A stretch of 37,062 nucleotides of DNA. It comes from Alkanophaga liquidiphilum (lineage in GTDB: Archaea > Halobacteriota > Syntropharchaeia > Alkanophagales > B39-G2). Where the stretch lies: assembly GCA_029259535.1 (NCBI GenBank), contig JAPHEF010000018.1, forward strand, positions 1 through 37,062, in the 5' to 3' direction. The translations under genes and the position numbers were made by a program. The notes below the pieces were generated by a model. It did no database searches, was not told where the DNA came from, and saw only the letters and a program-made list of their open reading frames with translations. Positions 30,059 through 37,062 of this stretch are shown here, in pieces (within the stretch, counting starts at the first letter, position 1; the number at the start of each line of letters is the position of its first letter).

Positions 30059-30739
30059 CTAACGCTCGAGCTGCCTTAAGTATCCCTCGATATATCTTCG
30101 GACGGCGCTCGCTGGCTCGTAGATGCCGAAGTGCCCCTCGCAAAGGATATCGGCGTTCAGGTTCAGCAGCTTCTCCAACGAACGTCTTGCGAGGCGAACG
30201 TTGGAGCCGAGCGCTTTCATGTAGGGGCCGTGGACGTCCTGCCCGAAAAGGACTCGCTGTCCTGAGATGTCCACATATGCGGCGATGCTTCCCGGCGTAT
30301 GTCCCGGGATATGTATTATTTTGAGGGCGTGCTTTCGGAATTTCAGCTCTAGGGCGTCGCCGCTTATCTTAACGTCCACAGGGCAGGGCTCGTAGCTGAC
30401 GCCGTAGAACTCCGTCCCTATTTTTCCCTCGCCGCTTTCGATAGCGGTGGCATCAAGCTCGTGCGCCACGATTTTAGCTCCGAGCGCTCTAAAGCGAGCA
30501 AGGGCGCCGATGTGGTCTATGTGGGCGTGCGTCGCCAGCACATAACGCACTGCCGCCACAGAGAACCCCAGCCGCTTGATGTTCCGCACAAGAGCTCTGA
30601 AGCTCCGCCCCGCCCCCGTGTCAATTAACACGAGTTCGTCGCCGTCAGCGACGTCGACTAAATAAACGCAGCAGTCCAAGGAGTCCGAAATGTCAGGACC
30701 GCCGATGACGTAAACGTCCTGCCATACCTTGCGCGTCAA
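30059..30739 (-). CDS. Metallo-beta-lactamase-fold hydrolase (glyoxalase II-like)
   Basis: 226 residues. The dinuclear metal site is complete: THAHIDH (H71, H73, D75, H76), HIPGHTPGS, an aspartate in FGQDVHGP and a final histidine in CEGHFG. This is a general hydrolase fold; the substrate is unknown. The start is the TTG at 30739 with GGGTGAG upstream, since no ATG precedes the conserved N-terminus. It diverges from the AbrB gene across the 21-bp iterons, so the AbrB protein may control it. Confidence 0.85.
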   Translation of the reverse strand: MTRKVWQDVYVIGGPDISDSLDCCVYLVDVADGDELVLIDTGAGRSFRALVRNIKRLGFSVAAVRYVLATHAHIDHIGALARFRALGAKIVAHELDATAIESGEGKIGTEFYGVSYEPCPVDVKISGDALELKFRKHALKIIHIPGHTPGSIAAYVDISGQRVLFGQDVHGPYMKALGSNVRLARRSLEKLLNLNADILCEGHFGIYEPASAVRRYIEGYLRQLER

Positions 30740-30777
30740 ATTCTCACCCTTTTTACTTCAGTTGAGCTACTACATAT

Positions 30778-30840
30778 TTTGACGCCAAAGGGTATTGGTT
30801 TGATACCAAATGAAATTGGTTTGACGCCAAATTTATATGA
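30778..30840 (+). promoter_or_regulatory. Three 12-bp iterons at a 21-bp period plus TATA box
   Basis: TTTGACGCCAAA (30778-30789), TTTGATACCAAA (30799-30810) and TTTGACGCCAAA (30820-30831) recur every 21 bases, two helical turns. The first two units are each followed by ATTGG ending their spacer. The last unit runs directly into ATTTATATG (30831-30839), a TATA box about 25 bases before the AbrB ATG at 30860. This looks like an autoregulatory operator shared with the divergent hydrolase. The repeat is also open in frame with AbrB, so a coding heptad repeat is a less likely alternative. Confidence 0.65.
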
Positions 30841-30859
30841 TTGTGGCTTACAGATTACC

Positions 30860-31045
30860 ATGCGGGTGGAGCTGGATGATGTGGAATACGTCACGGAAAC
30901 GACACTTACAATTCGGGGCACTCGGCGACGCACCACCGTGCCGAAGGTCATCGTTGAAAAGCTCGGGCTGCAGAGCGGCGACAAAATCAGGTGGATTCTC
31001 TTCAAAGACGGTAACATCCTTGTCACGAGGGTTAGAAGGGATTAG
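30860..31045 (+). CDS. AbrB/SpoVT-type transition-state regulator
   Basis: 61 residues, a single swapped-hairpin DNA-binding domain: TLTIRGTRRRTTVPKVIVEKLGLQSGDKIRWILF. Such proteins bind DNA as dimers and often regulate their own gene or act as antitoxins. No toxin gene follows. ATG 30860 sits at leaderless distance from the TATA box; an in-frame extension back to 30779 is open but runs through the operator repeats. It is divergent from a metallohydrolase. Confidence 0.85.
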   Translation: MRVELDDVEYVTETTLTIRGTRRRTTVPKVIVEKLGLQSGDKIRWILFKDGNILVTRVRRD

Positions 31046-31055
31046 GGTGTAGAAT

Positions 31056-31821
31056 TTGTGGCGAATAATAACCGCGGTAATGGTGGGATTCGTGGCTCAG
31101 GTGATTGACGGGGCCCTTGGAAACGGGCTTTAAGCCTGCCAGAATGGCCTACGGGGTCACCTCCACTACTTTCCTGCTTAGCCTCGGAATCCCACCAGCA
31201 GCGGCGAGCGCAAGCGTCCATACTGCTGAGATTTTCACGAGCGGAGCGTCCGGGCTCTCGCACCTGAGATTTGGAAATGTGGACAGGGGGTTGTTCAAGA
31301 AGCTATTGATTCCGGGGGTTGTGGGTGGGATTTTAGGAGCTTACATCCTCGTAGGGGTGCCGGAGAAGATGATAAAACCCTTTGTCGCCATTTACCTCCT
31401 CATCATGGGTTTATTGATTCTCAGGAGAGCGCTCAAGAGCAAGAAGATTCAAGAGACGAAAGTGAGAGCCAAACTTATTCTCTTGGGCTTGGCAGGGGGC
31501 TTTTTCGACGCCGTCGGGGGCGGCGGCTGGGGTCCGATAGTGACCTCGACGCTCGCCGCAAGAGGGCATAACCCTCGCTTCGCCATCGGCACCGTTAACC
31601 TTGCTGAATTCTTCGTGACCGTTAGTGAATGCGCAACTTTCTTCCTAACGATTGGAGTTGCGCATTGGGAAATAATCGCCGGATTAATCATCGGTGGAGT
31701 TTTAGCCGCACCCCTCGCCGCATACGCCTGCAGAAAGCTGCCCTCCCGCACCCTGATGATAATCGTTGCGTCGTTAATTATCGCTTTAAGTATCAGAACC
31801 ATATATTTGGCTTTGCCATGA
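31056..31821 (+). pseudogene. TauE/SafE-type permease disrupted by a 22-base insertion
   Basis: Eight-helix permease family for sulfite, sulfonates or other organic anions. The first segment, from TTG 31056 or ATG 31080, reads VMVGFVAQVIDGALG and then hits a stop. The rest, from ATG 31144, reads MAYGVTSTTFLLSLGIPPAA through GNVDRGLF to the end at 31821. Removing exactly 22 bases (31122-31143) rejoins the two into the family pattern AQVIDGALG-MAYGVTSTT. Either the gene has lost its first helix and is inactive, or a shortened form starts at 31144. The insertion does not repeat nearby sequence. Confidence 0.7.
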
Positions 31822-32609
31822 GGGAAATTGGCAGCTTGCAGGGCGGTAACCTTCCGACGCCGAGGTCGCCCGCCGCCGGCGTGTGCCGCTGCGGTTCGGC
31901 GCTAGAAATGCCTGGCGACTACTGCTTGAGTTGCGGGTCTTCACAGACAAAGCTCTTAGGCTGCCTCTTGCGTAGTGAGGGCGCAACGCTGCTGATGCTT
32001 GATGCCGAAGGGCGAGAACTCAGCACGGATTTCGTTAAGTCGTATCTCCATCTCTACGAACGTGACAGTATCGAATACCAAATAAGCCTCAGAAACTTTT
32101 TAGAGCTTGTCGTTGACAGGATTCATAGAAAAAGACCAAAACTTGTTGCGCTATTCGCCGAAAGCCACGAACTCGCCCAAATTAGAAGATTGATACCATT
32201 TGACGTCAAGTTTTTTGGTCTGGGCAATGCTGTCGGTCTTCAAAGCGTTAGATGCGAGCTTTTGAAGCTTTTAAAAATTAGCGGGCTTGAGCGTGTCGAA
32301 ACATCTCCAAGTAAGAAGCTTGGCGGCGCTCACTCCACGATAATAGGGGAGAGGAGAGGGTATAACATAATTCTAAGGCTTGCGGAATGCCATTACGTTA
32401 AGAAAATCGTGCCCGGACGCATAAAAGCAAAGGGCGCAGCGGCAACGGGCGGCGGCGTCGCACTCAAAATAACGAGGGCTGACAAGCGTGGAAACCTGCG
32501 TGCACTGCTTTCCGAAGGCTCCAGCGTCCAAGAAATCTTCATAGTCACCACCGCTCCAAACAAAGAGCTTGGAGAGCTTGTTGCCGAGGAGTTAAAAAAA
32601 CTTCTTTAG
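31818..32609 (+). CDS. DUF2103-like protein with N-terminal zinc ribbon
   Basis: 263 residues. Starts ATGA-overlapped with the permease stop. Cysteines in CRCGSALEMPGDYCLSCGSS (about residues 23-42) form a zinc ribbon. The C-terminal part, KKLGGAHSTIIG, KKIVPGRIKAKG and EIFIVTTAP, resembles the predicted metal-binding DUF2103 family. The middle (about residues 60-165) is a Rossmann-like unknown region. Function not known. The assignment rests on remembered family patterns. Confidence 0.7.
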   Translation: MREIGSLQGGNLPTPRSPAAGVCRCGSALEMPGDYCLSCGSSQTKLLGCLLRSEGATLLMLDAEGRELSTDFVKSYLHLYERDSIEYQISLRNFLELVVDRIHRKRPKLVALFAESHELAQIRRLIPFDVKFFGLGNAVGLQSVRCELLKLLKISGLERVETSPSKKLGGAHSTIIGERRGYNIILRLAECHYVKKIVPGRIKAKGAAATGGGVALKITRADKRGNLRALLSEGSSVQEIFIVTTAPNKELGELVAEELKKLL

Positions 32610-32620
32610 TGCGAGTGAAC

Positions 32621-33255
32621 GTGTCCACATAACATAAGCCCACCGCAACCGATTATAATAAAGCATAAACAGCTTACAGAACACGTTCCCGTTTCTAACG
32701 GATTAAAGCAGCTAATTGAGAGAAGAGCGTCTTTATCGCTGCTTCAGCGAAAAACACCGATTCTACCGAGCTTCATAATCTCACCGAAAGGACTGATGTT
32801 CAAATTCCCAACCAAGACTTCTCATAGCATCCATCAACCATGCTTATCTATAATAATCCGGGCTTATTCTCGCAGTATTCTAGCCCTTCCTTTAAAGACT
32901 TTAGTTAGATAATTCCGTGTTGTATAAACTCTCATAATCAACTCATTCCTCTCCACACCGCAGAATAAACATCGCCTTTTATTCGCTTTAACAACTGTTT
33001 CGTCTGAGGCAATCAGATTTCTTTTTTTCTCTGTTGTAACCGGTAGCTTCTCTTCAAATATTCTTTTCTTTATCCAGTTCCGGACAGAGGTTTTAGAGAC
33101 GGGATGGAGCTCTGACAGAATTCCGGCAGCCCTTCCCCGAAGCCGTCTAAATATAAGCTAGGATCTTAACTCGAAAGGCGGCACCTTATTCCTCTCAAAC
33201 ACCTTCAACTCCTCCACAATTTCCCTATAAATAAAAAATAATCTTATGTGGACGG
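32621..33255 (-). mobile_element. Degenerate IS6-like element, copy B (inverted)
   Basis: The same 635-656 bp degenerate element as at 1-606 and 36300-36955, in opposite orientation. It begins with GTGTCCACATAA at 32621-32632 and ends near TTATGTGGAC at 33244-33253. It shares with the other copies the broken start region (CTTTCGAGTTAAGATCC on the minus strand) and most inactivating changes. No clear target duplication is seen. It bounds the accessory block 33256-36299 on its left. Confidence 0.8.
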
Positions 33256-33317
33256 GTCTCTTGATGTAAATAGAAAAGTTTATATGTTAGTAGTGCGAGC
33301 GGAAAAGGGGTGAGTGT

Positions 33318-34607
33318 GTGAAAAGCATCCTCACCGCACCTCTGTTATTCGGCATTATAATTTCCGTATCTACCCTGTCACTGCCGGCGCTGGCTGTCAG
33401 CTTGTGAGAGCCCTACTCCCATGAGATAAATAAGAGTACACTCGAAGACGACGCTGAGGACGCTTACGAGCTGTTGCTCGCGCTGAATCTCGTCGAAGAT
33501 TACTTCCCGTATTACTATTTCTCCAGCGGTGAACAGTATTACCCTTGCAGCTTTTACTTCGATAACGATGCCGATCTGGAGAATAATCACGAAAACTACG
33601 ACGCCAGGAAGGGCATATGGGACGAAAAATATGCATACGTACATGCTGTGGAAGATGAAAACTACCTCGCCATACAGTCTGGTTGTACAGCGCATATAAT
33701 GATTGGCACATGTTGTTAGATGACCATGAGCATGATTGGGACTCTTTAGTGTTCATAGTTTTCGACAGGGAAGACTTGAGCGAGCCTGTCGAAGTTAGGA
33801 TGTCGCACCACTTGTTTATAAGTAGTTGCTTATGTCGCCTTGGGTAGTCATGGCGCATATAGCTCGCCAATGACGGTACCTGAATACGACAGCTGGGAGT
33901 CCGGAGGACCGTTGTATGGCCCTGACAGTTTCAACTGGTATCTTGTTTGGGACTGCATAGAGCATGTCAAGCGTGTGATAAGCGGGAGAGAGCAGATGTT
34001 TTCAACGTGACACAAAAATCGATCAGCGGAAAAGAACAATACGAGCCAATGGAGGGGCTTTGGCCACGGGAGTTCACCGGAGACGCACACTATCTTTTTG
34101 TATACGTTCTACACTCTTCTGATTCCCCGTGGCACGATGATCGATGGTTTGAAACCAGACCTAAAGGTCCACTACAAGTTTTAGAATTCAGCGTTTTCTG
34201 TTCCGTGGACATGCACATCTACGACCCACTTGGTCGTCATATAGGGATAAATTACACAACAGGCGAGTTCGAAGTATCGATCCCAAGCTCCACTTATCAA
34301 ATAGGGCGAGACGGGCAGCATGTCACAATATTCGATCCTGTAGAGGGGGGATTACAAAGTTGAAATAGTAGGTCTCGGGAGCGGGACGTATAACTTCAGC
34401 ATGCTATGCATTAACAGCACGGATATTGTTGACTATCTAAAGCTGGAAGACGTGTCCATAGCGGAGGGGGAGACCCAAACGTTTATTGTAAACCCGTGGG
34501 CAAGGCAAACGCCGGCGCCCGGACTCCCAGGTTTGGGGGTCCTTGCAGCCGCGCTCGCAGCTGTGTTGCTCGCAGGAACCGTTATAGCTAGAAGGAGTAG
34601 GAAATAA
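33318..34607 (+). pseudogene. Decayed secreted surface protein with HEHDWD motif and PGF-CTERM-like tail
   Basis: A signal peptide (MKSILTAPLLFGIIISVSTL...LPALA) opens at GTG 33318 behind GGGGTGAG and a TTTATATG box. An in-frame TGA at 33405 follows, then YELLLALNLVEDYFPYYYF. After a shift near 33680 comes LLDDHEHDWDSLVFIVFDRE, resembling the NPP1/Vps62-like GHxHDWE motif. Further shifts near 33830, 34009 and 34350 link SHGAYSSPMTVPEYDSWES, SVDMHIYDPLGRHIGINY and YKVEIVGLGSGTYNFSM. The C-terminus TPAPGLPGLGVLAAALAAV...ARRSRK looks like an archaeosortase-processed anchor. At least five lesions make it non-functional. Confidence 0.75.
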
Positions 34608-35146
34608 TGAAAAACAAGGTGTACATTACTTCAGCTTTGATAGGGATTTCAGCTGGCTTTGTTGCTCTGCCATTATTAATGTTAAGCACGGGGTTAACCG
34701 ATGTCGTAATGATGTGCGTCCTAAACATAGCGCCTGCTTTAACTTTACTCCTGTCATTCATGCTTCTAAAAAAGTTTCCTGTATGTTGGAGTAACGTCAA
34801 AGTAAGGGTTGCTTGGCATTGTACTCGCTCTGATTGTATATAGCTCTACAATTATGTTCACCATTCTTCCAGGCAGATACACTGTACTTTACGCACTTTG
34901 CCTCTCTATCCCAGCCGCGTTACTCTTTATCCCACTTGGGATACCCTACTTCTTTGGAATACCTATTATGATCCCGTCTATATATAAATCACTATAGGTA
35001 CCCTCGGCATGACCATTACCATAACAGCAGCTTATTTCGTAACATCAGGAATAGAAAGTATGCTAAAGCGAATAGTTTGCGCTTTCTTATTAGTGTTGTT
35101 TATCTGCGGCACATCTGCCTCACACATACCCTTATTTTTCTATTAA
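34607..35146 (+). pseudogene. Decayed polytopic membrane protein
   Basis: Begins at ATG 34607, overlapping the previous stop. Hydrophobic segments YITSALIGISAGFVALPLLM and MCVLNIAPALTLLLSFMLL are in the first frame. After a one-base shift near 34810 come LGIVLALIVYSSTIMF and LYALCLSIPAALLFIPLG. A third frame ends the protein with RIVCAFLLVLFICG at 35146. Five to seven helices in total; family unknown. At least two frameshifts. Confidence 0.6.
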
Positions 35147-35238
35147 CCATCCGTAGCGCATCCGGCTCTGATCAGATGAAATATAAAGAGTGTCCATGAC
35201 ATTCAATCTAAAGTCAGATTGGCGCAGAAAGAAATACT

Positions 35239-35985
35239 ATGGACTTAAAGGAGCTGAGCAAGAAAGAGCTGATATGTTTGGTGAGCGATGCGGTGCGTGC
35301 GATCGTAACGCACTACGGGCTTTGGTTCATGGAAGCAGAGCACCAGCTTGTTGACTTGGACAGGGCGATAGAACTTGAGGAAGAAGTCTGGAAAAACGTT
35401 ATTTCGTCGCTGCTCACGAGGGTTGCAAGACGGTTTGGCATGAAGCTCGTGGACGGCGTACCGGAGACTCTTGCGAATATGAGCAAAGAAGAGTTGATAA
35501 AGCTTCTAGAGGACGTTGCTAAAAGCTGGCTTGCATGCGACGGCTTCTGGTTTCAAGCAGTGGAGCGGAAGTATGGCATGGATACGGCAAAGAGGATAAA
35601 CGACGGCTGCTGGGCTCGCTTCTCGTACATTGAGGCTAAGAGGATAAAGAAGAGGTTAAACTTGCCGGAGCGTGGGGGCATTGCCGCACTAAGGCAGGCG
35701 TTGAATCTCAGGCAGTATGCAAGAATAAACCGACAGGAAACAATAGATATGGGCGAAAACAAGATAGTGTTCAGGATGAACGAGTGCCGGGTGCAGACTG
35801 CGAGGCGGCAGAAGGGCTTGCCTGAATATCCATGCAAGTCCGCCGGAATCGTTGAATATAGTAGGTTCGCTGAGGGCATAGATCCAAGGATAAAGACGAG
35901 GTGCGTCGCCTGCCCGCCGGATCCGCATCCTGAAGACTGGTGGTGCGCCTGGGAGTTTGAGCTTGATGAGGAGCAGGAAGAGTAA
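35239..35985 (+). CDS. DUF6125-like protein with duplicated N-terminal module
   Basis: 248 residues. The C-terminal 170 residues match the DUF6125 pattern (related to thiazoline-carboxylate hydrolase-like proteins): MSKEELIKLLEDVAKSWLA, DGFWFQAVERKYG, FRMNECRVQTARR, YPCKSAGIVEY, IDPRIKTRCVACPPDPHP and WWCAWEF. Cysteines 183, 199, 222, 225 and 236 could form a metal or catalytic site. Residues 6-67 (LSKKELICLVSDAVR, HYGLWFMEAEH, SSLLTRVARRFG) repeat the module at 81-140, a clear internal duplication. It is the only intact gene between the two inverted element copies. TATA-like AAATATAAAG lies at 35178-35187. Confidence 0.7.
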   Translation: MDLKELSKKELICLVSDAVRAIVTHYGLWFMEAEHQLVDLDRAIELEEEVWKNVISSLLTRVARRFGMKLVDGVPETLANMSKEELIKLLEDVAKSWLACDGFWFQAVERKYGMDTAKRINDGCWARFSYIEAKRIKKRLNLPERGGIAALRQALNLRQYARINRQETIDMGENKIVFRMNECRVQTARRQKGLPEYPCKSAGIVEYSRFAEGIDPRIKTRCVACPPDPHPEDWWCAWEFELDEEQEE

Positions 35986-36299
35986 GATTTCTGCAAAATT
36001 TAAAAGTAGAAAAGCACAAAGGAGCTCAAAGGCAGTCTTTATCGCATTCTTAAACCTAAGGTGGGCTGAGGAGCAGAAAGAGCTTATATCAAGGCATACG
36101 AGAAAGAGGGGGTAGAGCGGGGCTATTCTGCGATTGTTCGGTATTAACGACATTAAGATAATAGAGAACTCTGCTAACCTCCCTTGCAATATTGGAAATG
36201 GATGAAATGTGCATTGTAGGAGAGGAACGAACAGGGCTATGGAGCTTTTACGCAGGAATTGCATCACAATTTAAAAATATTAACATTAAAAATCCTGAC
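35986..36299 (+). pseudogene. Fragment of an unidentified gene
   Basis: About 310 bases with no intact frame. Short pieces in shifting frames look protein-like: WAEEQKELI, KAYEKEGVERGYSAIVRY, NDIKIIENSANLPCNIGNG and GTNRAMELL. They suggest a decayed helical protein, possibly related to its DUF6125 neighbour. The end at 36299 abuts the next mobile element copy, which probably truncated it. Confidence 0.45.
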
Positions 36300-36955
36300 G
36301 TGTCCACATAAGATTATAAATACGGGGAACTATTTTTATGCGTAGTGTAAGGGGAATTGTGGAGGAGTTGAGGGTGTTTGAGAGGAATAAGGTGCCGCCT
36401 TTCGATTAAGATCCTAGCTTATATTCAGACGGCTTCGGGGAAGGGCTGCCGGAATTCTGTCAGAGCTCCATCCCGTCTCTAAGACCTCTGTCCGGAACTG
36501 GATAAAGAAAAGAAATTTGAAGAGAAGCTACCGGTTACAACAGAGAAAAAACAAAGAAATCTGGTTGCCTTAGACGAAACAGTTGTTAAAGCGAATAAAA
36601 GGCGATGTTTATTCTGCGGTGTGGAGAGGAATGAGTTAATTATGAGAGTTTATACAACACGGAATTATCTAACTAAAGTCTTTAAAGGAAGGGCTAGAAT
36701 ACTGCGAGGACAAGCCCGGATTATTAAGATAAGCATGGTTGATGGATGCTATGAGAAGTCTTGGTTGGGAATTTGAACATCAGTCCTTTCGGTGAGATTA
36801 TGAAGCTCGGTAGAATCGGTGTTTTTCGCTGAAGCAGCGATAAAGACGCTCTTCTCTCAATTAGCTGCTTTAATCCGTTAGAAACTGGAATGTGTTCTGT
36901 AAGCTGTTTATGCTATACTATAATCGGTTGCGGTGGGCTTATGTTATGTGGACAC
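36300..36955 (+). mobile_element. Degenerate IS6-like element, copy C (complete, 656 bp)
   Basis: Complete copy with perfect 12-base terminal inverted repeats GTGTCCACATAA (36300-36311) and TTATGTGGACAC (36944-36955). A short ATG frame (36338-36409) is the shortened transposase start. Further pieces DETVVKANKRRCLFCGVERN, RVYTTRNYLTKVFKGRARI, LGWEFEHQSF and LYYNRLR lie in broken frames. It has the same orientation as copy A, so the two bracket nearly the whole window. No target duplication was found. Confidence 0.85.
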
Positions 36956-36978
36956 GTCCGTTATGCGGTATGGAAAGA

Positions 36979-36986
36979 TTTATAAG
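36979..36986 (+). promoter_or_regulatory. TATA box upstream of a possible tRNA
   Basis: GGAAAGATTTATAAGC gives a good BRE/TATA match with the TATA core TTTATAAG. Transcription would start near 37005. Confidence 0.45.
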
Positions 36987-37033
36987 CATGCTAGGAGGAT
37001 TCTGACTTAGCCTACTGCAACAGGCGAGCTTTT

Positions 37034-37062
37034 AGCAGCGTCGCCAAGTCGCTAAGGGGGGA
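37034..37062 (+). tRNA. Possible 5' part of a class II tRNA (Ser or Leu), cut by window end
   Basis: AGCAGCG-TC-GCCAAGTCGCTAAGG resembles an acceptor strand, position 8 and D-arm of a serine or leucine tRNA, and it lies downstream of a good TATA box. The sequence ends before the anticodon, so identity cannot be checked. Confidence 0.3.

Noticed and set aside
30778..30831. Possible start of a CRISPR array
   Set aside because: Units are only 12 bases with 9-base spacers and sit on a promoter; they fit an operator. No CRISPR array was seen anywhere in the window.
33405..33407. TGA in the surface-protein gene as selenocysteine
   Set aside because: The same gene has several frameshifts and no selenocysteine element was seen; general decay explains it.

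Overview
The window is archaeal chromosome. Informational genes are archaeal or eukaryote-like: RNA polymerase Rpb4, RNase P proteins Rnp2 and Rnp3, a Brix/Imp4 protein and an archaeal DUF655 protein. Several genes have a TATA box about 25 bases before the start codon with no room for a leader. A ferredoxin-geranylgeranyl reductase pair points to saturated isoprenoid membrane lipids. The key locus is mcrBAG, a methyl-coenzyme M reductase whose alpha subunit is colinear with canonical McrA but differs at several active-site positions. That suggests an alkyl-CoM reductase-type enzyme and a relative of the uncultured alkane-oxidising archaea (Syntrophoarchaeum, Alkanophaga or Argoarchaeum-like). 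The lineage and substrate are inference; the sequence differences are seen directly.

Layout. 1-606 is the truncated first copy of a degenerate IS6-like element. 926-5736 holds housekeeping genes: TldD, Rpb4, DUF655, a zinc-ribbon membrane protein, an unknown winged-helix protein and methionine aminopeptidase. 5978-8769 is a two-gene [NiFe] hydrogenase operon behind a perfect inverted-repeat operator. 8858-11137 is a graveyard: two decayed secreted beta-helix-type genes, hairpins, a short direct repeat and a TnpB fossil. Among them sits an intact hydrogenase maturation protease. 11322-17997 carries isocitrate/isopropylmalate dehydrogenase, RNase P proteins with trpC, rlmH, a radical SAM protein, trpF, a PUA protein, a MazG-like protein and a KaiC-like protein with a degenerate P-loop. 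tRNA-Phe and a TnpB-only transposon with an in-frame stop follow.

19496-24717 is the metabolic core: ferredoxin, geranylgeranyl reductase and mcrBAG. No mcrC or mcrD lies beside it. 24792-32609 has Imp4, a GH133-like glycosidase, a HhH-GPD glycosylase, a 5-residue-repeat membrane protein, purE, a metallo-beta-lactamase-fold hydrolase and an AbrB regulator divergent across 21-bp iterons. It ends with a disrupted TauE permease and a DUF2103-like protein. 32621-36955 is an accessory block bracketed by oppositely oriented copies of the IS6-like element. It holds a decayed surface-protein gene, a decayed membrane gene and an intact DUF6125 protein with a duplicated N-terminal module. The far right end may hold the start of a tRNA gene.

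The reductase would activate an alkane or release methane, and the hydrogenase could exchange electrons with the cytoplasmic pool. The rest is mostly maintenance metabolism. All assignments come from reading motifs; no database search was run.
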